A stretch of DNA of 64,000 bases from Xenopus tropicalis (lineage: Eukaryota > Chordata > Amphibia > Anura > Pipidae). Of the stretch, positions 23,339 through 37,600 are shown piece after piece (positions within the stretch are counted from its first letter, which is position 1; every line of letters starts with the position of its first letter). Position numbers and translations under genes: made by a program. Where the stretch lies: contig NC_030677.2 of assembly GCF_000004195.4 (NCBI RefSeq), forward strand, positions 199,084,743 to 199,148,742, given 5' to 3'. The notes below the pieces were generated by a model that did not search any database, was not told where the DNA came from, and saw nothing but the letters and a program-made list of their open reading frames with translations.

Positions 23339-23764
23339 TTAAAGGGGTTGTTTACCTTTGAGTTAACCTTTAGTATAATATAGAGAGGAATATTCTGTGA
23401 CAATTTGCAATTGGTCTTCATTTTTTATTATTTGTGGGGTTTTTTCAGTTATTTCACTTTTTGTTCTGCAGCTTTCCAGTTTGGAGTTTCAGCAGCATCT
23501 GGTTGCTAGGGTCCTAATTAACTTAGCAACCAGGGAGTGGGTTGAATGAGGAGCTGGTATATGAATAGGAGAGGGACTGAATAGACAAATAAATTATAAC
23601 AAGTAACAATAACAGTAAAACTGTAGCCTCATTAAGCAATAGTTTTTGGCTGATGGGGGTCAGTGACCCCCCATTTGCAAGCTCCAAAAAGACTAATTGA
23701 AAAGTTGCTTAGAATAGGCCATTCTATAACATACCAAAGGTTGACTAAAAGGTGAAATACCTCC
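23339..23764. mobile_element. TTAA-type MITE, family A, second copy
   Basis: It starts TTAAAGGGGTTGTTTACC and contains caatttgcaattggtcttc, tctggttgctagggtccta and ggggtcagtgaccccccat. It ends near ttgactaaaaggtgaaatacc. The right terminus is decayed. Confidence 0.8.
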
Positions 23765-24389
23765 AAAATGGTATAAAAAATACAGTAAATTGCCAAAGCA
23801 CAGAATTTGTTTCTGTTCCGGCCCAAAGGAAGGCACTTTAGATGTGTTAGGTGTGTATTTTTATTTAGGGTGACCTTCCCCTCATACAAAGGGCATTTGA
23901 AGACGCAAGGCCACCCAAAACACTTATTATAGGGCTTCAAATAGTAGAAAGGTTAGAAGTCAGAGGTCCCTTCAGAACAGATTAGAATAATTAGGCACCT
24001 TAACAAAAAATCACATTAGTGGGAGAGAACGCTGAGTACTTCAAAGATCAATGTATTTCAGTCTGTGGCCATGAAGAGGGATTAGACTAATGGGCCGGGA
24101 CGGAGGAGAGGCGGGTGCATTGTAAATACTCTGGCACCCGCAGAAAAACACCACCAAAAATCAAGTTCAGCTAAACAAATATATATGTTAATAATCCCTA
24201 TGGATTCTGAAGCCTGTGGTGCAATCCTAAACTCTAATGACATTTTCCCACTGAATGCGGTCCTTTCTTTTCTAAACGCGAATGTATGAGAACGGCTCTC
24301 ATGTAGCTCAGGCCTGGGGATGATTGTTAGAGTACAAAGGGCTGCTACACCGTTACTCATGTACAGCAGCTCTATGAAACTTACATACA

Positions 24390-24975
24390 TTTACTTAAAA
24401 GTGAATGTAAACCCTAACTGCTCACAGCATTCTTCTAAGCACTTTTGCGATTTACATTTTTTTGGTAGTTGGCTTGTTCATGTTTGAGTTAACTTTTAGT
24501 ATGATGTAGAGAAGAATATTCTGAGATAATGTGCAATTGGGCTTCATTTTTTTATTATTTGTAGGTTTTTAGTTATTTCACTTTTTGTTCAGCAGCTCCC
24601 TGGTTGCTAGGGTCAAAATTACCTTAGTAACCAGGAAGCAGTTTAAATGAGAGGATGGTAAATGAATAGGAGAGGACCTGAATAGAAAAACAGGTTATAA
24701 AAAGGAGCAATAAATACGACACTGTAACCTCAACGAACAATGTTTTTTTCGCTGCTGCAAAGAGTTAGAAGAAAAAGACAAATTGATCTAAAACTATAAG
24801 AAATAAATAATGAAGACCAATTGAAAAGTTGCTTAGAATAGGCAATTCTACAACATACTAAATGTCAACTTAAAGGTAAACCACCTCTTTAAGATACAGT
24901 TTTTAAACTGCTAATATAATGAATGTGAAACAACAGCTCCACCTACGGGTCATTTTGGCAGGCTGGCTACAGTCA
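24390..24975. mobile_element. foldback-type element interrupted by a MITE
   Basis: The outer parts (gtgaatgtaaaccctaactg with cttttgcgatttacattttt on the left, and gctaatataatgaatgtgaa with acagctccacctacgggtca on the right) match the two halves of the element at 48540-49009. The MITE at 24470-24892 sits between them, so the order of insertion can be read. Confidence 0.6.
24470..24892. mobile_element. TTAA-type MITE, family A, nested copy
   Basis: It contains gagttaacttttagtatgat, ccctggttgctagggtcaa and tcaacttaaaggtaaaccac, and ends CTCTTTAA at 24892. The left end is decayed. It lies inside the older element at 24390-24975. Confidence 0.75.
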
Positions 24976-25513
24976 GGGAAGGCAGTGCATTATAAGGAGA
25001 GTAGTGGCCACCTCTGCTTTAGGTCCATGTTTCCTTAGCAACTCCCAACATTCTTCAGTGTATAGTCAGTATGCTGGAAGCTGTAGTCCAATCACTATCT
25101 GGGAACCCAGAATTAAGAACAAAGCCTTTTGGTAATACCAAGTCTGTGTCCTACAAGTGTCCCCATAGCCTCTGTGATCTCTAATGTCTTTAGTGTTTTC
25201 ACTTGGAAAGGAAGCCACTCTTTGCTTATTTACTGTAAGTGAAGATTATAGAGTGTTTCATTTGCTAACCATTAAAGGACCAGTAACACCGATTATTTAT
25301 TTGTACTGGCGAGGGGGTCATTTCCATACTGTATGTGATAGAAATGGGTGCGACACAGATCTATAGAGGTCATTATTGCTTATTGCTTTGATGACATTCC
25401 TTCTTTATGATGGATGTTGCCTGTCTGGGATGAGGCAAATATAGGGTTTGTCTGCTAATCCAATGTTAAATTCTTCTGAGCATATGTCAACACCATTCCC
25501 TTTTATTTTTCAG
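24976..25513 (+). other. putative prlr 5' intron, no feature
   Basis: No exon is recognised until the acceptor TATTTTTCAG ending at 25513. Confidence 0.4.
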
Positions 25514-25641
25514 TGAACCTTTGATCCTCCATGTTGTGTTGGAGTTAAAGTAGGAGATCAGTATGCCGCAGAACTTGGCACCTACCACCCCATCACTGGC
25601 TGTCACATTTCTTCTCTTTCTCTACACAGTGTCACTCAACG
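25514..25641 (+). CDS. prlr: prlr coding exon 1: 5' UTR end and signal peptide
   Basis: The acceptor TTTATTTTTCAG ends at 25513, so the exon opens with 49 bases of 5' UTR and at least one more untranslated exon lies upstream. The ATG at 25563 begins [12 protein letters not shown] followed by a hydrophobic core [13 protein letters not shown]. The donor is G then GTAAGC at 25642, phase 1. Reading through the donor would stay open to 26030 only because of the minisatellite just downstream. Confidence 0.93.
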
Positions 25642-28600
25642 GTAAGCAGAACTGGGCTTCTTTTATATATAGTGGCAACATGCTACACAGAGCATACTCA
25701 GCCCTACCCCAGTGGAGCTTACAAGCTAAGGTCCTTATGATGTATATGAGGACACTGGCATATCCTGATTTAGTTCTGACTTACACTCAAACTTCCCCCA
25801 CTATACCTACAATCCCACAGCCCCAGTCCCTTCCCAGAGGCTATTATCCCCCCACTGCTACTATAGGCACCATCTCTCCCTACTATACCTGTTATCCCAC
25901 AGCCCCAGTCCCTTCCCAGAGGCTATTATCCCCCCACTGCTACTATAGGCACCATCTCTCCCTACTATACCTGCTATCCCACAGCCCCAGTCCTTTCCCA
26001 GAGGCTATTATCCCCCCACTGCTACTATAGGCACCATCTCTCCCTACTATACCTGCTATCCCACAGCCCCAGTCCCTTCCCAGAGGCTATTATCCCCCCA
26101 CTGCTACTATAGGCACCATCTCTCCCTACTATACCTGCTATCCCACAGCCCCAGTCCCTTCCCAGAGGCTATTATCCCCCCACTGCTACTATAGGCACCA
26201 TCTCTCCCTACTATACCTGCTATCCCACAGCCACAGTCCTTGCCAACGTCCTATTATCTCCAGTAAAGACAGCTCAGACGGAAGCTAAGGGACTTTAGGG
26301 ATATATATTGTTTCCGACCAGCACCAAATATAGTAGAGCAGAGTGAGAAGATATACAACACTCTTTTGCACCACCTAATGATGAATGATAAACCAAGCGT
26401 GACGGGAAACTGCACAACTAAATACTATTAGCTGCTACATAATAAGCTGGTTGACCGGATTGGAACAATGACATTGACTCATAGACTCAGATACTTCCTG
26501 GCTCTCTAACCTCTCGTATAGATAATAATCCTGAGTAGAGCATAATCCGCTCAGATTGATGCTCTGGCTAATGATGATGCCCCCTTCTAGTCTTTAAACT
26601 TGTATGAAAAAAATATCCATTTAAGCATGAAACCATGAAACCCTTGGACAATCCTTGGGACACAAAAATACCTTTAGGGCCACTTTCAGGCTGTGGATGT
26701 TCAATTTAAGCAGCAATCCAAGACCTGAAGGGGATAATAAGAGACATGTGAGCTGTTAGTAGGGGAAACAGGGTAATTTTGTAAAAAATTCCTGTTTTGA
26801 TTATAGAACCAAAGCAGTATATTCCCATATCCCCTGTAAAGGCATCATGTTGAACTAGACATGTCAGTTTCATGCTAATATTACACCAGGGCTGTTTTTA
26901 TAAGAACATTTGTGCCTTATTAAATGATTGGTTCCAGAGGGGGCCCCATGTCCAAATGCACACCCCATTAAGCACTCAATTGGTTTAACATGAAAGGATG
27001 TATGGGGATGGGGGGCAATGGATCTTTGAGAGTCAGTGGCAGCCCTGGAATGTGACAGTGATTTTGTTTTCCTCTTCACTGAGTAGTTAGAGCACATTCA
27101 CAGGATTTTCTCATCAAAGCCACGTTATTAACCCCCTATCTCTCTGGAGTTAACAGACTGCAACTACAGTCAGCCTACTTTTCTACTTGTCCTGTCTTAT
27201 CAATAATCTTGACTCCAAGTATTCATTTTTATTATCTGGGCTGGGACAATACTGGCCTGGTGGTCACTTTAACTACAAGGCCTATCATCCCCATTGGGCC
27301 CAAATATTCAAACTGGTTGTTGAAGAAAATGCAGTGGGCTGAAACTATGGCCTGCCACCTTATCTAGAAAAAAATATACTGACTTTTGGACATGGACTGT
27401 TTTTAATGCCTTTGGGGAACAGTAGATGTGCAAAAGCGGGTCCTTAGTGCTCATTTAAAAAGCACCTGAATCTGGGTCTGCCTGCGCTCTGAATGCTGGT
27501 TTGGCAGCCCTATCCTTACCCTCTGCTATAGGGCAGATATACCTGGGCTTATATGTTACGTGTATGATATACTCCCTCTAATTGCAACAAGATCCAAATA
27601 AACAGCAAGGTAGTACCATTGATAGGGAGTGTGTATAAACTTAGCTTGCAATAATGAAGTCAGACATAAACCCCCTCAGTAAAAAGAGTTTCAGCCTTAT
27701 GGTTTAAATAAGTAGGATATTAAACATTCCTTCAATAAGGGCTGTTAGTCATCTGACCCGTAGGCTGTCAGGATGCTGGGTAATGTAGTTCAGAGCTCAA
27801 GGGAAGAATTATTTCAGTTTCTTTGCAATATTTATTCTGTGCAATATTCATGGTCAGCAGTAGCCAAGTACTTACCAGTACACAATCCACTAAGATGAAC
27901 TGAAATAATCTGCCAGTCGTTTTCTTAAGCAAATCTTTCCATTCATTTGAGCTAATGAGACCCAGGCTTTGCCACACAGACTAAATACCAAGTGGCAGAT
28001 ATTCCCTTAGGGAGCAGCGCACCTGGATAAACACAAAGGCTTACTAGAAAGAAGGAGTCCATAGAGAAAAAGAAAACCTACCTGAAATCAGGGTAGAAAT
28101 GGTCATCTCTTAAAAAAAAAATAACAGGCCAAATGGAAACAATGACTAGCAATCAGTGAATAGTAAAACTAGCCATGTTATAATATGAAAAAGCCATAAA
28201 TAGCCTGTAATACATAGGGAATAGCTTACCACATATTGTAAAATATATAGGGAATAATACAGCACCCTTAACTTACCTGAACTAAAAGGGCAGGAATGCC
28301 ATTTCTTAAAATAAATAATAGACCAAACAGAAACAATAACTATCAATCAATAACTGGTAAAAGCTGCCATAAACATAAATAGCCTGTAATATTGTACACC
28401 CTATTGTAAAATATATAGGGAATAATTATATTATATATATATATATATGAGGCGAAAGTTGTGCACCATTAAATGGTCATGGAACTCCTCATGAGTCCTC
28501 ATATTTTACAGCATTACTGTTATAAAACACAAGTTTTAGTGAGTCACCAATTATAACTATATTGTTTACAGGATATTTATGACTCTTGTGTACTACAGGC

Positions 28601-31600
28601 ATATCAGAAGTCACTGCAGAGCTCCATGACCATAAAAAGGTGACTGAGTGTTTTTATGCAGGTCAGGGATCTCAGGTGACTTATTATATCCTCATATTTA
28701 ACAACAGGGTAGTTTATTTTTTATAATACACATTTGCTGGGTTATCTGTATCACTAAGCACCATTTATAAGAATATCTTATACAAGATATTGATGGTTTT
28801 TTATTAAACTTTTTTAAACTTTCTGATTTAGAAAATACTGTATGATGTATTCTGTTATTATAATAAGTTCGTCATGAAATGTGTGTTATAAGAAATACAT
28901 TCCCTTCTACTTAAAAATATCAGGATAGTAAAAATCATCTAGTTCGTGACTCGGTGATTAGGGATGTAGCGAACATCGCCAGAAATGTTCGCGGACCCGT
29001 TCGCGGACTTTCGGCAAAACTCGCAAATATTTGCGAACTTTGCGAACCCCATAGACTTCAATGGGAAGGCGAACTTTAAAACCTAGAAAAGCCATTTCTG
29101 GCCAGAAAACTGATTTTAAAGTTGTTTAAAGGGTGCCACGACCTGGACAGTGGCATGCAGGAGGGGGATCAAGCAAAAATTTCTCTGAAAAATACTTTGT
29201 AAAAAAACGCCAAAAAAAAAAATCGCAAAAAAACCGCCAAAAAATAACGCCAAAAAAAAAGCAAGCTATTCCTATGTATATGCATAGGCGATAAAACGCG
29301 GCGGAAAAACCAAGGCAAAAAAACGCGGCACCAAAAAAAAACGCGGCGAACCCAAAGTGGCGAACATCGGCAAAAGTCCACGAATTTGCGCGAATTAGTT
29401 CGCCGGCGAACAGTTCGCTACATCTCTATCGGTGATAAGAAGCTAGATGTTACAGTGGAATCAATGATTAAATCTGCTGCTGGACCTCTGGTTCTAATAC
29501 AGGGGATCCCTTATCCGGAAACCCATTATCCAGAAAGTTCCGAATTACGGAAAGGCCATCTCCCATAGACTCCAGTATAAGCAAATAATTCTAATTTTTA
29601 AAAATAATTTCCTTTTTCCCCTGTAATAATAACACAGTGCATTGTACTTGATCCCAACTAAGATATAATTACCCCTTATTGGGGGCAGAACAATCCTATT
29701 GGGTTTATTTGATGGTTAAATGATTCCCTTTTCTCTGTAGTAATAAAACAGTACCTGTACTTGATCCCAACTAAGATATAATTACCCCTTATTGGGGGCA
29801 GAACAGTCCTATTGGGTTTATTTAATGTTTAAATGATTCCCTTTTCTCTGTAATAATAAAACAGTACCTGTACTTGATCCCAACTAAGCTATAATTACCC
29901 CTTATTGGGGGCAGAACAGCCCTATTGGGTTTATTTCATGGTTAAATGATTCCCTTTTCTCTGTAATAATAAAACAGTACCTGTACTTGATCCCAACTAA
30001 GATATAATTACCCCTTATTGGGGCAGAACAGCCCTATTGGGTTTATTTAATGGTTAAATGATTCCCTTTTCTCTGTAATAATAAAACAGTACCTGTACTT
30101 GATCCCAACTAAGATATAATTACCCCTTATTGGAGGCAGAACCGTCCTATTGGGTTTATTTAATGGTTAAATGATTCCCTTTTCTCTGTAATAATAAAAC
30201 AGTACCTGTACTTGATCCCAACTAAGATATAATTACCCCTTATTGGGGGCAGAACAGTCCTATTGTGTTTATTTAATGGTTAAATGATTCCCTTTTCTCT
30301 GTAATAATAAAACAGTACCTGTACTTGATCCCAACTAAGATATAATTACCCCTTATTGGAGGCAGAACCGTCCTATTGGGTTTATTTAATGGTTAAATGA
30401 TTCCCTTTTCTCTGTAATAATAAAACAGTACCTGTACTTGATCCCAACTAAGATATAATTACCCCTTATTGGGGGCAGAACAGCCCTATTGGGTTTATTT
30501 AATGGTTAAATGATTCCCTTTTCTCTGTAATAATAAAACAGTACCTGTACTTGATCCCAACTAAGATATAATTACCCCTTATTGGGGGCAGAACAGCCCT
30601 ATTGGGTTTATTTAATGGTTAAATGATTCCCTTTTCTCTGTAATAATAAAACAGTACCTGTACTTGATCCCAACTAAGATATAATTACCCCTTATTGGAG
30701 GCAGAACCGTCCTATTGGGTTTATTCAATATTTAAATGATTTTTAGTAGACTTAAGTTATGGAGATCCAAATTACGGAAAGATCCCTTATCCGGAAAACC
30801 TCAGGTCCCGCGCATTCTGGATAATAGGTCCCATACCTGTATAGCAGTTCTGTGATGTTACATTCATTTTACCCTAATTGTTATAAGGCTGTTGCTTGCA
30901 TTTTAAATGCGGCACTACATGTAAGCGAAGTTCCCCCTCTGCAACCTTAACTAGACTCCCCAGATTGACCCGTAGCCTTCACTTAGCCTTCTTATCTGTC
31001 CTACTTCCAATTTGCAAATCAAACCACCATTGCTAGGGTCAGCGGGACCTTAGCAACCGTTTAACAAATTTCATAACTAATTGTTGGGTTGCAAAGCATA
31101 CATTTTAAAAATCAGAAAAGACTAAGTAATAAAGATTAACTGAAGATTATTGTTGAATACTGTCTGCATCATGGTAAAACCTAATGTTCATTTATACTGC
31201 ACCTTTCAACTGTTACGGTGCATAGTGAGGAAATAAATATGGCAGTAGCTAGGCAGCATATTCTCTTACATGTTACATCTTAATTGCAGACTATTAAGTG
31301 CATCTTAATAGTGAGTATACACTAATGCCCCTGCCAGTAATACCCACCATTTTATCCTACAGGACAGTCTCCACCTGGAAAACCCGATATCATTAAATGC
31401 CGCTCCTTCGAAAAAGTGACTTTTTCCTGCTGGTGGAAACCGGGCTCGGATGGAGGGCTTCCAACCAACTACAGCCTGCTCTACAGAAAAGAAAAGTAAA
31501 GTCATTGCCTTCTTTTGGTCCAACTGAAAATGCTAGTGTTTTAGTTGACAGAGTGATTCTGGGTAACCAATGACTGCCAGGGGATTCTGGGTTTAGAAGT

Positions 31601-34600
31601 AGTTCAGCATCAGTTTATTTATACAAACTTCATTTTACATGCACTTTAGGCCTACAAATGTCTTTTTGTTCAGTGTTTTAGAATAATGGGATAACTTATT
31701 CACCAAGTGTGGCCATACATCTTACTTAGCCTGTTCTTAGTCAGAGTGAATACTAGCTGCACTGACAGCTGGGGGTTCTCCATCTGTCTGGCTATAAAAA
31801 TATATCTTTCTAATATAATGTGTCATTATGGATGTTACATACTAACATCCATCTCTCTGCTTGTATGAGCTGAGGTGTATGTATACAGCAGACCCCATGG
31901 TTGCAGGGGGGCCCAGACCACAGGGTCAGCTATACCATCATTTTTCTGCAGGGGGGCCCCAGAATGACCAAGTTACGCTGATGTGTATGAGGCGCTGTAC
32001 TCTCACACAAACCAAGAGCAGGCATCCTTGCTAGTTTACCTCAGACAGTATTTTTACTACTGCACTTCCTGTTTAAGCAAAAACCTGCCAGAGTGAGACA
32101 CAAAACATCACAAAATTATGGCTGTAGTTAAACAATATAAATATTTTCATACACGCCAACCCAATAATTTTATATTTCAGGTGTGTCTAGGCAACACCCT
32201 ATCCATGCTCAGTTTCATTCCTGGCTATGCTCCCAATCCAGCTCCTTACTTTGCCCAAAATTGACTGTTTGTGAGGTAATTTAGGGATTTATGTATGTAT
32301 ATCTTTATTTATAAAGCGCTACTTATGTACACAGCACTGTACAGTAGAATACATTAGTACAAACAGGGGGTTATTAAGATAATAATAGATAAATACAAAG
32401 TATAACAATAAATACAGATAAATAAAAGGTACAGCGGCAATAACTTAAGAGTCAAAGATACAAGAGGATGGAGGTCCCTGCCCCATAGAGTTTACAATAG
32501 GGATACTCCCTTATTAAGGTACACAACCAACCAAAGTAGCTCTAGCTGCTATTTTATCTTCCATGACAGGTTGAGCTTTTCTGTCAGGTAATCACTCAAT
32601 AACATCCTTACTGAAGTCATGAAGAACTTTTTAATTAAACTAAGCATTTATGCACTCATGACAGTGTGACAGTGTGATGAGTGCACCTTGAAACAGTTCT
32701 TAAATTTGTAGATTGTAAGCTCTTTTGGGCAGGGCTCTCTTCACCTCTTGTATCGGTTATTGATTGCTTTATATGTTACTCTGTATGTCCAATGTATGAA
32801 ACCCACTTATTGTACAGCGCTGCGGGAATATGTTGGCGCTTTATAAATAAATGTTAATAATAATAATAATCAAGACTAAAAAATGAGGGGCGGTGACCTT
32901 AAAGTGAAACTGGCAGTAAAAAACTACTCTTCAAAATATTAATGTACATAAAATAGTTACCTATAGAACATGTTGATAGAGTGTTTAGCCAACCTGACTG
33001 ACCCTTTTCAACCAGTTAATAGCTTCTAATGCTAACGGCCTACTGCTGCACTATTATGGCTGCCCCCTCATAGAGTTACATGGGGGATCAGATAGGGAAT
33101 GTAAAAGCATTGGGAAATACTTTTGAGGCAAAATTATAAATAGCATGCACGTCAACCAATTATTTGTTGTTTTTACTTGTTTGTGATCAAAACAGGAAAT
33201 CTTTTGGGACACAGAATGAAATCAGGAAAATAGGAGCCCTACTTAATAATACTGCTTCATAATTTCTACTTTTTAGCTAATTATGAACTGAACGTTTGTA
33301 TGTAATTTCTTATAATGTCTCTAGAATATAGCTATCTGGTATATGCCACTCTGTGTGACCCTATGTGGGCTCCCTCCAAGCAAATGGCAAGCAGCCACCA
33401 GTCTCTAGTGCACTTGGAATGTGAGCAGTCTGCTTCAGAGGCCAGGCTGACGTCTAATGCATGCTGATGGTTTATTTGCAGTAAGGAAAAACACTTCCCC
33501 TGCCAGTCCACCAGTATTTTCATTGCTGTCTTGAGCTGTCTCAGGCGGGCAGACAGGGGTCAGCTGGGAAGGGGTGTGCACACTGCCACTGGTTTAATAT
33601 TTTACCATCTGTATTTAAGATATTGTGCCTGGAAGAGAAGCTCTGTAGTCAGTTACTCTGAAGCAGGCGGAAGCTATAGTTTCATAACATTGCAGCTGAG
33701 GTGGAAAAAAGACACATGTCCATCAAGTTTAACTTTTTGTCCAGATGAAACCAGGCTAACTTCTAGGTGATTCAGAGAAAGTTGCCTCAGAGCAGGATAA
33801 AAACTTTCATGGCTCCCAAAGGGCAATCAGACCAGCAGCGGTCCCTTCATCAACCAAGAGATCATTTCAGTAATCTTGTATTTTCTCCCTTACTGAAAAG
33901 GTATCCATCCCTTTCTTGAAGCTATGTATCTGTATCTATCTGTATATACTGTATATATATGTATCTGTCAGTGCAACTGCTTCCGGCAAAGCAGTTCCAG
34001 TAGCAGAGCAAAGTAATGCAGGTGATCATTCTGCCTATAGAGGATAGGAGCTTACAGTCTACCTGAAAAATGTGCCTCTGAGGCAACTGGTGCAGATAAT
34101 GCACGCTATTTCTGTATAATGGTTTACTAAGTAACCATTGAAAGCACAACGCCAGATTTACATCTCCTGTTTCCTGGAAAAATTAATGTCCTTTGTACTC
34201 CTCACTTCTCGTTCTCTGAATCAGTAATGTGGCCCATAGACCCTTATCTTTGCAAGGTCAATGTCAATGGCCACATATTACGCTGACATAGAAAAATTAC
34301 CAGTCCCTTTACCCTGTATGTCTGACCCACAAGTGTATCAGAAGGGTCCAGGTAATTACCAATAAGAGCAAAGAAGGGGCAGTTTTACATTTTTTGTAAC
34401 CAACCACAACTGAAAGGCCATGGATTGGGCAACCATGATAGAAAGTGTTAACGTCACCATCTTGTACTGAACCTGCTAACTTTTACTCTTCCTACAATTG
34501 CTGTTTTGCATGGTATCCATGGGAATTCCCCCCACCCTAATTCTCAGTATGAGTTTTAGTTCACCAGCAGCTGGAAATTGAGTAGTTCTTTAGTAAGAAG

Positions 34601-37600
34601 CCTTAAAGGTGAAGGCACACTGAGCTACTAGTAGCAGCTACTTTTTCACGGCTACTAAACTCCAGAAAATACCTTTCTATACTGAGAATTGCCTCTGCTA
34701 AAACACACATAGAGACAATTATCAGTAAATGATCAGCATTGTCTATTTTAGCTCAGTGTGTCTTCACCCTCAAGAAGTGCCATCACAAATGCTGCTGTGA
34801 TCTACAACTTATCATCCAAAAGTAAACAGAATGGTGGAAACTGTAGCTAGAGAGTGCTAACAATGTGAATTTGCCACCCCTGTAGTAGTAACAAATCAGT
34901 TTTTTAACCCTGTCCTTTGTGTTTTCTACAGTGACCCAAAAGTATACGAATGCCCAGACTACGAGACCTCCGGCCCAAACTCTTGCTACTTTGACAAAGC
35001 ACACACTTCGTTTTGGATCTTTTATCACATCTATGTGAATGCCACCAATGCCCTGGGCAGCAATGTGTCTGATGAAGAGAGCGTGGATACAACTTACATA
35101 GGTACGCTTAATTTATTTGTTGTACAAGCTGTTGCTGCCTTGCAGTCATGTGGATCTTATGTGTTTGCTTTGTAGCGTGTAGTTTCCGCCATAGAAGATG
35201 CTTTTATCTCTAACCAGATGAAAACACCATAGATTAAGCCTAATGAGCCACAAAGTCCTCTTTCAGCTAAACATCGTTTATCATAAGCTTTTCAGCTCAA
35301 ATGGTTGCCACTATTCCCCTGCCGGCACCAGGAAATCCCAGCCTCTCACGCTAGGTTTGTGTTTGTCAAGGCTACCACAAGTCACGGTTAATATGTTACA
35401 TATTTATATGTGTATATAACAGCCCATCCTATCTCTCTTACAGTCCTGCTGCCAGTTAGGGCTAACGTCATGAAATCATACTGTCGTCGTGTTTCCTTTT
35501 TGTGGCTTTAATGCCATTTTAAATATGTAATATTTATGTTTTGGTTTTTTTTAATGTGCCATTTTGTATATTTAAAAACAGATCTTTCTGCTTCAGTTAG
35601 CATGCTTTATTTGTATAAAAAATGTTTCTTTCTGAAGACAGTCCCGGTATTAACACTTATTGAACAGCCTAGTTAACGCTCACTGCCTTCCATTTAATAA
35701 TAGGGCAGTGGATAACAATATTTTTTTTAACCCCTAAAAGCCCTCTCTAGACTATATTGATACGTATACACAGAAACATCAATAACCCTGTAATGGGATG
35801 GAATAATGCCTTCTAAATCTATAAAAGCCTCAACATGCAAACAATGAAAATATGGAAAGTGAATGAATGTGATGCTTTAAAGCTGGCCATATATGCACCA
35901 ATATATTTTCAGACGGTGTTTGGGCCCAGAATTGTCATCCCGATTTTTGTACCATGGCGATTGGTCACTTAGCCGTTTTGTGTATCTGACAGTATCCTTA
36001 GGGGAGCTATAACGCATTTCCAGGAAGTCACTTTCGTACGACCTGTATCTGCCAACTATTTCACGTTCAGAACATGGTTGCTCTGATTTACCAATTAGAG
36101 AGGCATTTTCATGTTCTCAAGAGACTTCTCCCGCCGCCTCCCTGTCCACTTCGTTTCACCGCTTCTCTGTTCCCTTTCTCACTTCATTCCTATAGAATGT
36201 TTGTCTATGTAAATATGACACTGCCAATATCAAGGGAAAGTAAAGTACCTGCTTATTGAGAGCTGAATTTACAGAGGAAAAATCACCAAACAAATATTGA
36301 CCCTGCTTAGCAGTATTGGACTAGTGTTTGGTTTACCCTCTACTAGGATGTTTCTAAAAATTCCATCCCTGGAAAGAATGACAGGGTATAAATGGCTGCA
36401 TAAGTGCTTAACCACAAGTTTATATAGCTCACAGTGCAAATACTGATGGGTAATGGCAGAGGGGAAATGTTTGCTGTTGTTTGGGTAATGTCACCAGGTC
36501 TAGTAACCCATAGTAAGCCGTCATTAGGTAGGATATACTACTCACCTGTTTGAAAGGAAATTACGGTACCAGATGCATGTACATGACCAAACCCCAAGTA
36601 TTAAAGAATAAATTAAGATAGTGACCAAGAGCTTGCAATTCTTCTTTTCACATATTAAAAGCAGGAGTGGTGGTGCAAAGGTAATTCCCGAGGCTGTTCT
36701 CTAGTCAGATGCCTTAATGTATAGGCTGTTCCCTATGCTTCTTCACCAAGTACAACCCTGTATGAGAGATCCCTTACACCAGTGTTCCCCAACCAGTGGC
36801 TCAAGAGCAACATGTTGCTCACCAACCCCTTGGATATTGCTCCCAGTGACCTCAAAGCAGGTGCTTATTTTTGAATTCCTGGCTTGGAGGCAAGTTTTGG
36901 TAGCATAAAAACCAAGTAAAATGCCAAACAGAGCGTACTGTGGGCTGCCAGTCCACAGAGGGGCTATTAAGTAGCCAGTTACAGCTCTTATTGGCACCCC
37001 CAGGAACCTTTTTCATGTTTGTGTTGCTCCCCAACACTTTTTCCATTTAAATGTGGCTCATGGGTATAAAAGGTTGGGGATCCCTGCCTTACACTGACTG
37101 ATTAGATCATATTGGCAAAATTGTACTAATTACATAACAAGTTATTAAATTATTAATGTTATGATTACATATATCTGCTTGTTTGCAACCTCACCAAATG
37201 AGCATATCTGTTTGTGTATGGCCAGCTTAAAACATACAGTATACATTTCTCATGGCAATGAGGTGATTCCATTGATAATGACTGTACTTAAGGATTTATG
37301 GCTTTACAAGTCCTCCAAAGACAGCTGGAGAGGCACAGGAATTTACAAGCTGTACAGGGTGGAATTTCACAGATTTATTCCCATAACATCAATTCTGTTC
37401 CACATAAATCCATGGGGATACATTTTGCCATGTGTCCAACCCTGGGAATGGATTGAGATTGACTGCAATGATTTTAAATATTTCCACTAGTGAATGACAT
37501 TTGTTATACACTAAAATGTATTGTTCAACCTGTGTTCCGATACCAGTGCCCCTTAGACTTATTCTGAACAATAATATTACTAAGATCCAGCCTATAAATG

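Noticed and set aside
25563..26030. 155-codon frame starting with the prlr signal peptide
   Set aside because: It reads through a consensus donor at 25642 into a minisatellite. The spliced frame continues correctly at 31363.
29500..30839. CRISPR-like array
   Set aside because: Regular 113-bp units have no separate spacers and the DNA is vertebrate. It is a tandem repeat inside a MITE.
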